A stretch of 38,566 nt of DNA from assembly GCA_964624555.1 (NCBI GenBank), contig CAZUXB010000023.1:1-38566 (forward strand), in the 5' to 3' direction. The position numbers were made by a program, and so were the translations under genes. The stretch is from SXRF01 sp964624555. Lineage in GTDB: Bacteria; Pseudomonadota; Alphaproteobacteria; Rickettsiales; SXRF01. Numbering within the stretch: the stretch's first letter is position 1; every line of letters begins with the position of its first letter. Of the stretch, positions 1-7,496 are shown in pieces. Under the pieces are notes generated by a model that made no database searches, was not told the DNA's origin, and worked only from the letters and a program-made list of their open reading frames with translations.

Positions 1-109
1 AATATCTTTGGAGAATCTTATAAAAACGTCAAAGTATTAAGTTAATTGACTATAACAGCCGTCTCTAACGGTTTGAACAGATTTAAGGGGAATATTCCTT
101 CTCGCTAGC
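1..109. other. Intergenic sequence at window start, no gene seen
   Basis: No convincing coding sequence is seen. The only notable item is bases 32-54, which resemble (three mismatches in 23) a motif that ends the repeat elements near 10338-10360 and 18634-18656. It may be a remnant of the same element family. Confidence 0.4.
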
Positions 110-285
110 CTAACCCTTGATGTAGCCCTTATAAGCTTCATCAACTCCGTCAATCCTTTTCTGGATCGATTCACCCATGATATCGGCCATATTACTGTCC
201 AGTTGTAGCGATATATTCTGGCCTTTCACCACGATTGCGGTTTTGCCTAAATTACCGGTGATGCTGCCGGAAAGGTGGTAGGCAA
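110..285 (-). pseudogene. Duplicated 3' end of ppx (C-terminal fragment)
   Basis: Read on the minus strand, this stretch encodes the last roughly 57 residues of an exopolyphosphatase and ends in TAG at 110-112. It aligns without gaps to 1145-1302 of the complete ppx gene; by eye there are about ten mismatches over 158 bases, and all ten are synonymous. The last residues differ: the fragment ends GYIKG and the full gene ends SYIASTN. Similarity stops abruptly at base 285 (equivalent to 1302). There is no start or upstream part, so it is a fragment rather than a gene. It sits just beyond the orphan gene at 334-1095, so that gene is bracketed by two copies of the ppx end. Confidence 0.88.
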
Positions 286-333
286 AAATATGACGCTTCT
301 GTGGCTGCTATCGCTTTTATCTTACCGATAGAA

Positions 334-1095
334 TCAGTCATTTTTTATTGTTTTAACCTTACCGATTATTGAACCTAAATATTTAGGTGCAACCATATAA
401 AAAATAAATAGTTTTACAGCTAATGGGGCTGGATAATTTAGGACCATGCTTCTAACAAAAATATTGTATTTAGGTCTGCGGATAGCGCCTATTGTTTTTC
501 CATCTTTTTTGATCTCTGCTAATGTAACATATGGTTTGTTATAGAATTTTACTAATTTATAAAATAACGGAAAAAACTCAACTTCAAGCACATCATTGGT
601 GTTTGATATTGTAAATATATAAAGCGTATTCTTGATAAATCGCTGTCTGAAATCAAGTTCTGCTATCACATGTTCCCGGTTATTAAAATCAATCAATTGC
701 ATACTAATTCTAAATGCGCCTTTGGAACCAAATGTAAACTTTCCTTCTGGCGTTTGAATGTAACGCGGGTGCCAGGTTTCTACATTTAACGTAGCTATTT
801 CTTTATCATTGTAATCATACCATCTGAGTAATGGACTAAAAGGTATACCCCGCCATGGGTTACCTACGGGATATGCTTCAATTAACAAATAGAGAAAATT
901 AATATTATCTGGATTCAGATCAGAAATGGTTGGCAATAAATTTGCTACCTTAACAATACTGTTTATTTTAGCTATTCTGTTTTGCCATATTCTAGTAAAC
1001 ATGAGTAAAACGTTATAAAATATAGCTAAAATTACAACTACAAGGCAAACTAGAAGGCAAACTAGCAATAATAACTTATAGTTATCCTCATTCAT
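334..1095 (-). CDS. Orphan membrane-anchored protein, function unknown
   Basis: The protein has 253 residues and I do not recognise its family. It starts with a short charged segment and then a strong membrane helix at about residues 8-32 (LLLLVCLLVCLVVVILAIFY). A long soluble region rich in aromatic and basic residues follows. A second hydrophobic stretch lies near residues 222-245. An AGGA sequence lies about ten bases before the ATG. The gene lies downstream of ppx in the same direction, 25 bp from the ppx stop, and is followed by the duplicated ppx 3' end, so it is probably cargo of a small insertion. Local AT content looks higher than in ppx. No nuclease, protease or toxin motif is visible. 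It is probably real, given its length, RBS and transmembrane start. Confidence 0.6.
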   Translation of the reverse strand: MNEDNYKLLLLVCLLVCLVVVILAIFYNVLLMFTRIWQNRIAKINSIVKVANLLPTISDLNPDNINFLYLLIEAYPVGNPWRGIPFSPLLRWYDYNDKEIATLNVETWHPRYIQTPEGKFTFGSKGAFRISMQLIDFNNREHVIAELDFRQRFIKNTLYIFTISNTNDVLEVEFFPLFYKLVKFYNKPYVTLAEIKKDGKTIGAIRRPKYNIFVRSMVLNYPAPLAVKLFIFYMVAPKYLGSIIGKVKTIKND

Positions 1096-1120
1096 TTGCT
1101 TAAATCCTAAAACATTTTTT

Positions 1121-2593
1121 TTAGTTAGTGCTCGCTATATAACTCTTATAAGCTTCATCGACCCCATCAATACGTTTTTGTATCGATTCACCCATGATAT
1201 CAGCCATGTTACTGTCCAGTTGTAGCGATATATTCTGGCCTTTCACCACGATTGCGGTTTTGCCTAAATTACCGGTGATGCTGCCGGAGAGGTGGTAGGC
1301 AAGGTTGGCACTGGTGCCGATAAGTTTTGCCCACGCCTTGTCGGCGTTGCTTATGAGTTTTAATTGCGGATAATCTTCTTTTATTTTGAACTGGTAGCGG
1401 TGGTAGAGGGCGAGGGCCAGTGTCACGCGTTGGCTATGGGTTATGCTGGTGAAGGCCGAGTATATCACCCGCTGGAAGGCCCATTGGGCGCGGTATTCGG
1501 GGTGGATATGGATAGCGATGTCGGACAGCATGCAAAAGGCCATGCGTAATCTTTGCATATAGATTGTTTCATTGGGCAGGAAAGAATCCATCCATTTAAA
1601 TAATTCCGAACCATATTCTATGCTGCGGCCATTGCGCGAGGCGAATTCCTGACACGAAAACAGCAGCCCATCATCCTCACGTTCTTTTACTGGCAATTTT
1701 TTATAAACGTAACCTTCGCGGATACCGCTGGCTGAAAAAATAACTTTTTCGGCTTTGCTTACAGTTATCAAACGCTCAAGGAGCATGGCTGCGCCTGGAA
1801 GTGCAGAAGCGCGTTTGGCTGCCCCACCGGGGTATTTTTCCAGCTTCTCCAGCGACATGCTGCCGATATCACGCAGGAAGGAGATAAAATCTTTTGCTTC
1901 AACGGTATATTCATGGAGTATTTGTAGCGGATAGTTGTTTGCGACCATGTGCATTTTGGCAAGGGCACGGAAGCTGCCACCGATAGCGTAAATGGCGCGG
2001 GTTTTTTCATCATCGAGCCAGTTTATTTCGGCGAATCTTTTGTCGATAAGTTTTTTCAGTTTGTCGCGGTCGCCCTTGCTTTCATCAAGCATGCGCAGGC
2101 TTCCCAGGGGCAGGCTGGTATGGCCGTCTATCTTTCCGTCATCAACCCGTACCAGTTCCAGGCTGCCGCCACCAAGGTCGGCGGTGATACCCCGGGGGCG
2201 GTATATTGCCGAACATACCGCGAAAGCACCAAGGATCGCTTCTTCCTCACCGGAAATGATATCGGCCTTTACATTATAGGTATTTTCCAGCCATCTGGTA
2301 AAATCCTTTCCATCTTTTGCATCGCGTATTGCCGCTGTTGCTATTATGTGCAGTTCGGCTATCCGCATGTTGCGGCCCATGGCTATGAAACGGCGCAGCG
2401 CTTCCTTGGCCATAACTACCCCCTCCGGGTTAAGCACTCCGCTGGCGGCCAGTCCTTTACCGAGGGCGCAGAGGACTTTTTCGTTGTAGATGGGAATTGG
2501 CGTGCGTTTGCTCTGGTCATACACCACCAGGCGGATAGAGTTGGAACCGATGTCGATTATCCCTATGCGCGCGTCCTGTTTATCATCAGCCAT
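1121..2593 (-). CDS. ppx: Exopolyphosphatase / guanosine pentaphosphate phosphatase (Ppx/GppA)
   Basis: Ppx/GppA enzymes remove terminal phosphates from polyphosphate or convert pppGpp to ppGpp in the cytoplasm. The 490-residue protein has the family's ASKHA signatures: the phosphate-binding DIGSNSIRL near residue 15, SGEEEA near 115 with the likely catalytic glutamate, and the glycine-rich DLGGGSLEL near 140. The C-terminal half is helical and HD-like, as in alphaproteobacterial homologues of about 500 residues. Its ATG overlaps the end of ppk by 8 bp, so the two are probably translated together, coupling polyphosphate synthesis and breakdown. The 3' end is duplicated at 110-285. Whether it prefers polyphosphate or pppGpp cannot be told from the sequence. 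Confidence 0.93.
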   Translation of the reverse strand: MADDKQDARIGIIDIGSNSIRLVVYDQSKRTPIPIYNEKVLCALGKGLAASGVLNPEGVVMAKEALRRFIAMGRNMRIAELHIIATAAIRDAKDGKDFTRWLENTYNVKADIISGEEEAILGAFAVCSAIYRPRGITADLGGGSLELVRVDDGKIDGHTSLPLGSLRMLDESKGDRDKLKKLIDKRFAEINWLDDEKTRAIYAIGGSFRALAKMHMVANNYPLQILHEYTVEAKDFISFLRDIGSMSLEKLEKYPGGAAKRASALPGAAMLLERLITVSKAEKVIFSASGIREGYVYKKLPVKEREDDGLLFSCQEFASRNGRSIEYGSELFKWMDSFLPNETIYMQRLRMAFCMLSDIAIHIHPEYRAQWAFQRVIYSAFTSITHSQRVTLALALYHRYQFKIKEDYPQLKLISNADKAWAKLIGTSANLAYHLSGSITGNLGKTAIVVKGQNISLQLDSNMADIMGESIQKRIDGVDEAYKSYIASTN

Positions 2594-4724
2594 TCTTCTT
2601 TGCCGCCTTGTATTTTAGCATCTGCGTTGATTTGGCCTTTTTAAGCGAAGTTCCGCGTCCTGACAAGCTGGGATTTTTAATGAAATAATCATGCGATGAT
2701 ATTGAATTGCTTACGGCCGCAAGGCGTTTATAGGTGCCGTCACTTTGCAGCACCCAGCTCTGGCTCTCATCTTTCAGGCAGGCCATCATGATCTGCCCCA
2801 TGATCTGCTCATGAACGGTAGGGTTTTCAATAGGAACCATAACTTCCACCCGCCAGTCAAAATTGCGTGGCATCCAGTCGGCCGAGCCAATAAACACCTT
2901 GGCTTTGGGCGAAGGCATTTCATTTCCATCACCAAAACAATAGATGCGTGAATGTTCCAGGAAGCGCCCAACTATGCTTTTCACGCGGATATTTTCGGAA
3001 AGCCCGGGCACGCCGGGACGCAGGCAGCAGATGCCGCGCACCACCAGCTCTATTACTACCCCTGCTTGTGAAGCCCGGTACAGGGCATCGATGATCTGCC
3101 CATCAACCAGTGAGTTCATTTTTGCCCACACCGTACCTTTACGCCCGGCTTTGACATGTTCTATTTCATTTTCGATCATGGCGAGCAGGCGTTTGCGCAT
3201 GTCACGCGGGGCTATTATCAGTTTATTAAAACCTCTGGGCGGAGCGTTGCCGGTCACAAAATTGAAGAGGTAGGCGGCATCCCGGCACAGGTCATGTTCG
3301 GAAGTGAAAAAGGACAGGTCAGTATAGGCCTTGGCGGTGGTGGGGTGGTAATTACCGGTGCCGAAATGGACGTATGAAATTAGTTTGTTGTTTTCGCGCC
3401 TTGTGACCAGCGTGACCTTGGCATGAGTTTTTAAGGTCACAAAACCATAGACCACCTGTACCCCGGCGCTTTCCAAATCACGCGCCCATTTGATGTTGGT
3501 TTCTTCATCGAAGCGGGCTTTCAGTTCGACCAGCGCAGTTACCGATTTTCCGGCTTCGGCGGCGGCGATGAGGGCGCGGGCGACGGGGGAGTCCTTACTG
3601 GTGCGGTAGAGGGTTTGCTTGATGGACACAACATCCGGATCTTCTGCCGCTTGTTTCAAAAATTGCAGCACCACGTCGAAGGTTTCAAAAGGGTGGTGGA
3701 TAACGATATCTTTGGCGGCTATTGCTGCAAAACAGTCGCCGCCAAAATCATTAATGCGTTCCGGAAAGCGTACCTTGAAAGGGGGGAAGCGCAGGGCAGG
3801 AGGAGATTGTTCTACCAGTTCCTTGAGGTTGGCCAGACCGAGCAGACCCTCAACATCGATGACATTTTCCAGATCGACATGCATTTGTTCAGAAACGAAA
3901 TGGACAAGCTTCTGGCTGGCTGGGGCAGCAAATTTTATCTGGATGACGCGGCCACGCTGGCGCTGTTTTACCGCCAGCTCAAAGTTACGCACAAAATCTT
4001 TGTCTTCTTCTTCAACTTCCAGTTCGCTATCGCGGATGATGCGGAAGAGGGCGCTGTCATCCACAGAAAAACCTGGCATCAACATGGGCAGGAATAGTTT
4101 TATTGCATCTTCCAGCAATACATAACGCAGTTTTTTTCCAGGCAGGGCAATGAAGCGGGAAAGGCGGGCAGCCAAGGGAATAATTACAGTTTTTTCATGG
4201 GTTTTTTCTGCCGTTTTTGTTTCGCTTATAAGCTGGAATATCAGGGCTAAACCTAAATTGGGCAGGAATGGGAAAGGGTGTGCCGGGTCAATTGCGATAG
4301 GAGTCAGGACCGGGAATATATTTTCCAGAAAATATTCCTCCAGCCAGTAATGGTCTTTTTTGGTGAGTGTTTCAGGTTTTAAAATTTTTATATTATGTTT
4401 TTCCAGTTTTTCGCGCAGGTCTATCCAGCAACTGTGCTGCCTTTGCACCATTTTTGCCACCATAGAATTTATTGCTTCCAGCTCCTGTGCCGGGGTCAGC
4501 CCGTCCGGGCTTTGCTTGGTGATGCCCTGGCGTACATAATCGATAAGTCCGGCCACCCGCACCATATAGAATTCATCAAGGTTGGAAGCGGAAATAGCCA
4601 AAAAATTCAGGCGCTCCATCAGCGGATGTTTTTGGTTTTCCGCTTCTTCCAGTACGCGGGTGTTAAAAGCCAGCCACGAAGTTTCGCGGTTTATAAAACG
4701 ATTTACTGAATGTAAACTATTCAT
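2586..4724 (-). CDS. ppk: Polyphosphate kinase 1
   Basis: Ppk1 reversibly polymerises the gamma phosphate of ATP into polyphosphate, usually at the inner membrane. Visible landmarks are the N-terminal RFINRETSWLAFN and ISASNLDEFYMVRVAG, the phospholipase-D-like block YRTSKDSP, LKTHAKV with the autophosphorylated histidine, the HFGTGNYHP block, EHSRIYCFG with the second histidine, and IGSADWMPRNFDWRVEV. I chose the ATG at 4724 (712 residues) because family similarity begins just after it; an upstream in-frame ATG at 4784 would add 20 unlikely residues. No strong Shine-Dalgarno is seen at either start. The gene is transcribed ahead of ppx with an 8-bp overlap and divergently from the SixA-like gene. 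Confidence 0.94.
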   Translation of the reverse strand: MNSLHSVNRFINRETSWLAFNTRVLEEAENQKHPLMERLNFLAISASNLDEFYMVRVAGLIDYVRQGITKQSPDGLTPAQELEAINSMVAKMVQRQHSCWIDLREKLEKHNIKILKPETLTKKDHYWLEEYFLENIFPVLTPIAIDPAHPFPFLPNLGLALIFQLISETKTAEKTHEKTVIIPLAARLSRFIALPGKKLRYVLLEDAIKLFLPMLMPGFSVDDSALFRIIRDSELEVEEEDKDFVRNFELAVKQRQRGRVIQIKFAAPASQKLVHFVSEQMHVDLENVIDVEGLLGLANLKELVEQSPPALRFPPFKVRFPERINDFGGDCFAAIAAKDIVIHHPFETFDVVLQFLKQAAEDPDVVSIKQTLYRTSKDSPVARALIAAAEAGKSVTALVELKARFDEETNIKWARDLESAGVQVVYGFVTLKTHAKVTLVTRRENNKLISYVHFGTGNYHPTTAKAYTDLSFFTSEHDLCRDAAYLFNFVTGNAPPRGFNKLIIAPRDMRKRLLAMIENEIEHVKAGRKGTVWAKMNSLVDGQIIDALYRASQAGVVIELVVRGICCLRPGVPGLSENIRVKSIVGRFLEHSRIYCFGDGNEMPSPKAKVFIGSADWMPRNFDWRVEVMVPIENPTVHEQIMGQIMMACLKDESQSWVLQSDGTYKRLAAVSNSISSHDYFIKNPSLSGRGTSLKKAKSTQMLKYKAAKKNG

Positions 4725-4856
4725 TGGGCCAAGTATAATATGGATAAGATTTATTATATTATAGTTGTATCTACTTAAAATCATATTAATAATTTACTTT
4801 CCCACTTGCAATAATTGCTATCTCCGGTACTTCAGAAGGGAAAGGTCTAAAGTTCT

Positions 4857-5372
4857 GTGTTATCTAAGAAAACTCTTATAATACTGAGGCATGGGCAGGC
4901 CAAAACAGCCGGTGCAAACGAGCAGGATCATACCCGTTCCCTGACTATGCGCGGCAGGGAGGAGGCGGCGGCAGTAGGTGCTTTATTGTCTGGGAAAGGG
5001 CTTGTACCGGATTATGTTTTATGCTCCACCTCGGCCCGTACTCGTGAAACTCTTGCGGAAGTGCAGAACTCATTTGCCGAGTGGCCGCATGTTACTTATA
5101 GCCAGAAAATATACAATGCCTCAGAGGTGGACCTGTTAAACCAGATAGCGGCAATAGCTGAGGATGTGACAACATTACTGGTGGTAGGTCATAACCCGGG
5201 GCTTTATCAGCTTTCAATAACCCTTGCCAAAGATGGTGACAAGCAGATGCATAACAGGTTGCATATGGAATTTCCTACCTGCTCCCTGGTGGTAATTAAT
5301 TTTGAAGGCGAGTGGCAAAATATTCTAAATTCGCGCAGCAAACTTACGCTTTTTGTTACGCCGGAGAAGTGA
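4857..5372 (+). CDS. sixA: SixA-like phosphohistidine phosphatase
   Basis: This is a member of the histidine phosphatase superfamily. The phosphate-accepting histidine lies in ILRHGQAK near residue 11, the family arginine motif in STSARTRET near residue 58, and the second catalytic histidine in VVGHNPGL near residue 114. The length of 171 residues fits SixA proteins, which remove phosphate from histidine of phosphotransfer proteins. The start is GTG with AAAGG about a dozen bases upstream. It is divergent from ppk with a 132-bp shared upstream region, so co-regulation with polyphosphate metabolism is possible but unproven. The true substrate is unknown. Confidence 0.85.
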   Translation: MLSKKTLIILRHGQAKTAGANEQDHTRSLTMRGREEAAAVGALLSGKGLVPDYVLCSTSARTRETLAEVQNSFAEWPHVTYSQKIYNASEVDLLNQIAAIAEDVTTLLVVGHNPGLYQLSITLAKDGDKQMHNRLHMEFPTCSLVVINFEGEWQNILNSRSKLTLFVTPEK

Positions 5373-5449
5373 TATTTTTATGGCATGGAAATTGCACTGA
5401 CTTTAAAGCATTGTTGGTATAATTTTTTTATTGGTGCCGGAGAGTAAAA

Positions 5450-6004
5450 TTGCAGAAGATTCTTGTCTTGCTTAGTTTGTTTATCCTTTCTTCCTGCGAT
5501 CATTTTGATGAGGACAGGGATGCTGTTGCGGCGCAGGTAAAGCACGATGCCAATGATGTAAAGAACAACACCACCAAAAATACCATGCGGGTGGCGGATG
5601 ATGTTCGTGATAATATCAAGCGCACCGGTGAGCATCTGCGCAGTTGGTTGATTACGCCGCTGCCGAGCACTGAAAAGCAGCCTATGCCGACTCGTTATTG
5701 CTATCGGGTATTACAGGATATTTTGTGCTACCGCCAGCAGATGCCGGGGTGGGAAGGGAAACTGGTAGGGTATCAGGGAGCGGTGGCAGCGCCGCCAGCT
5801 CCGGCTGTTATGAAGGTGATGCCGCTTCGGGCTGATAATCCGGCTGAGTTACCCGCAAACCGCGCTGCAAACACCAAACCGGTATTTGCAGAAATGCCGA
5901 CTGATAGCAAAGAAACCAAGGATTCAGGCACAGCGGCGGATGCTGTAACTATAGATTCTGGACATGAAACTCTCCCGGATTCTGCCCTGTCTCCGCAGCT
6001 TTAG
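5450..6004 (+). CDS. Small alphaproteobacterial-type lipoprotein
   Basis: The predicted protein of 184 residues begins with a lipoprotein signal: a hydrophobic stretch and lipobox LSSC with the acylated cysteine near residue 16. A charged, probably helical segment follows, then a conserved-looking core with two cysteines (RYCYRVLQDILCYRQ, near residues 83-97) that I associate with small alphaproteobacterial lipoproteins of unknown role. The C-terminal third is Ala/Pro/Thr-rich and low complexity. The start is TTG with GGAGAG seven bases upstream. It follows the SixA-like gene by 77 bp on the same strand. Function unknown; an envelope location is inferred. Confidence 0.7.
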   Translation: MQKILVLLSLFILSSCDHFDEDRDAVAAQVKHDANDVKNNTTKNTMRVADDVRDNIKRTGEHLRSWLITPLPSTEKQPMPTRYCYRVLQDILCYRQQMPGWEGKLVGYQGAVAAPPAPAVMKVMPLRADNPAELPANRAANTKPVFAEMPTDSKETKDSGTAADAVTIDSGHETLPDSALSPQL

Positions 6005-6180
6005 ACCCCGCAATAAATGCGGGATGACGAAAAAAACTACTTCCCGACCATTTATTTCCCACCTACGCTGAGTCCGTGGTCAGATATTCCATGGAAAGCC
6101 GAACGGATCGGCGCGACATCTGGACTCATCCTGCGGGGTTGATTGCGTATATCAATTCCGTCATTGCATACTCCATAAAT
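6005..6180. repeat. Repeat-like remnant downstream of lipoprotein gene
   Basis: No gene is supported. Bases 6006-6030 form a small palindrome (CCCGCAataaatGCGGG followed by ATGAC), the usual end of the GTCAT/ATGAC repeat family seen elsewhere in this window; the opposite end is missing or has decayed. The rest up to 6180 shows no clear coding potential. Confidence 0.4.
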
Positions 6181-6270
6181 CCCTTCCCCCCTTGCGGGGG
6201 AAGGTTAGGATGGGGGGTAAGTTTTATGACATACCCCTCACCCCGACCCTCTCCCGCAAGGGGAGAGGGA
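6181..6270. repeat. G/C-run inverted repeat, copy 1
   Basis: This is an imperfect double hairpin: a C-run/G-run arm (CCCTTCCCCCCTTGCGGGGG), a short loop containing TATGACATA, and a second arm (CCCTCTCCCGCAAGGGGAGA). Related copies are at 10165-10300, 18491-18620, 31990-32135 and 33684-33775. It is intergenic and could act as an RNA hairpin or terminator-like element, but no T-run follows. Confidence 0.75.
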
Positions 6271-6340
6271 GAAGAAGTTGTGAGCAATGACGAAAATTAT
6301 ACGTCTAACCCGTAGAGTTGAATTGAAACTATAGATAACA

Positions 6341-6480
6341 CAACACCGCCTTAATCAGGCTGTACGGTGTGAGGCTATGGAAACTGGTGCGGCGTTGGTT
6401 ACGCTTCACCTTTTATGCAAACCCGTGCGGGCAGGAGAACCTGTCCGTGTAGTTAACAAGTCCTAAACCGTTGAGTATCT
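6341..6480. ncRNA. Possible structured RNA (unidentified)
   Basis: This non-coding stretch contains several possible helices: ACACCG (6343-6348) with CGGTGT (6365-6370), GTGAGGC (6369-6375) with GCTTCAC (6403-6409), and a CAGG/CCTG hairpin (6432-6443) with an AGAA loop preceded by a CCCG/CGGG pair. The first two helices share bases and would be alternatives. It does not match the parts of tmRNA, SRP RNA, RNase P RNA or common riboswitches that I can recall. A 6S-like RNA or a mobile-element piece remains possible. Strand is undetermined. Confidence 0.25.
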
Positions 6481-6524
6481 GGCCACGCCGAATTGAGAAT
6501 TGAGGAATTGGAGAAATGAGGAAA

Positions 6525-7496
6525 TTATGCTAATTTATTATAGTTATATTTGAGCATTTTTTCTTTTGTGACTTCGGGGGGGAGTTTGAAGCGGGTATTT
6601 TCTACCGTTCCTGCGAGGCTTTTTATAGTGGTTGGGCGAAGTTTGCCGATTGCGGCCACCACTCCTTGCACCAGATGTTCAGGCGCCGATGCCCCGGCAG
6701 TAATACCGACAGATTTTATATCGTCGAACCATTGGGGCTGGAGATTTTTTGCATCATCAATAAGGTAAGCGGGAACACCGATTTCGGCGGCGAGGTCGCG
6801 CAGGCGGTTGGAGTTAGAGCTGTTGGCTGAACCGACCACCAGCAGCATATTGACTTGCCCGGCGAGTTCGCGCACGGCATTTTGCCGGTTCTGGGTAGCG
6901 TAGCAAATATCGCGCAGTTCAGGCCCCGCAATGTTCGGGAAGCGTTTTTTAAGTGCGGCGATAATATCCTTGGTATCGTCAACGCTAAGTGTAGTTTGGG
7001 TGACATAAGCCAGTTTGTCGGAATTTATTACCTTAAGGCCGGCTACATCTTCTGCTTTCTGTACCAGCAGCACACCGTTCTGTACACGTCCGCTGGTTCC
7101 CTCCACCTCCGGGTGGCCGGCATGTCCGATTAAAATTATCTGGCGGCCTTCGGCTTCGTATCTTTGCGCTTCTTTATGCACTTTGGTAACCAGCGGGCAG
7201 GTGGCATCTATCACCGGCAGGTCACGCAGGCGGGCGGAATTTTCCACTTTTTCTGATATGCCATGCGCGGAAAAAACGGTAATGGCGCCATCGGGAATTT
7301 CATCCACTTCCTGTACAAAAACTACGCCTTTTGCCCTCAGGTCTTCCACTACCCAGCGGTTATGCACAATCTCATGGCGGACATATACCGGGGCACCGTA
7401 TATTTCCAGCGCCCGTTCTACTATTTCAATGGCGCGGTCAACCCCGGCGCAGAATCCACGCGGTTCGGCCAGTATTATTTCAATTGCTTTGCTCAT
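6525..7496 (-). CDS. ispH: 4-hydroxy-3-methylbut-2-enyl diphosphate reductase
   Basis: IspH (LytB) carries out the last step of the methylerythritol phosphate pathway, making IPP and DMAPP with a 4Fe-4S cluster. The three cluster cysteines are visible in PRGFCAGVDRA (near residue 16), DATCPLVTKVH (near 98) and DICYATQNRQ (near 197). The second region also contains the active-site motifs GHAGHPEVEGT and VTQTTLSV. The length of 323 residues is normal. GGAAGC lies just before the ATG, which overlaps the zapE stop in an ATGA arrangement, so the gene is the last of a zapE-containing operon. The downstream 520 bp is repeat-rich and non-coding. Confidence 0.95.
   Translation of the reverse strand: MSKAIEIILAEPRGFCAGVDRAIEIVERALEIYGAPVYVRHEIVHNRWVVEDLRAKGVVFVQEVDEIPDGAITVFSAHGISEKVENSARLRDLPVIDATCPLVTKVHKEAQRYEAEGRQIILIGHAGHPEVEGTSGRVQNGVLLVQKAEDVAGLKVINSDKLAYVTQTTLSVDDTKDIIAALKKRFPNIAGPELRDICYATQNRQNAVRELAGQVNMLLVVGSANSSNSNRLRDLAAEIGVPAYLIDDAKNLQPQWFDDIKSVGITAGASAPEHLVQGVVAAIGKLRPTTIKSLAGTVENTRFKLPPEVTKEKMLKYNYNKLA

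Noticed and set aside
1..1120. Classic integrative element at the ppx end
   Set aside because: No integrase, tRNA target or clear att core is visible in the window; recombination with a diverged ppx allele explains the data more simply.
1949..2644. Long plus-strand open frame (about 231 codons) opposite ppx
   Set aside because: It lies wholly antisense to a well-supported ppx, has no ribosome site or recognisable domain, and is a codon-bias shadow.
3615..4125. Two overlapping plus-strand frames opposite ppk
   Set aside because: Both are antisense to conserved Ppk motifs and show no family features.
6076..6315. Short frame over the repeat at 6181-6270
   Set aside because: Its translation is mostly repeat DNA (Pro/Gly runs), so it is not a gene.
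6005..6524. tRNA, tmRNA, SRP RNA or RNase P RNA in the longest intergenic gap
   Set aside because: I could not find a cloverleaf, a CCA end, or the conserved core motifs of these RNAs on either strand.
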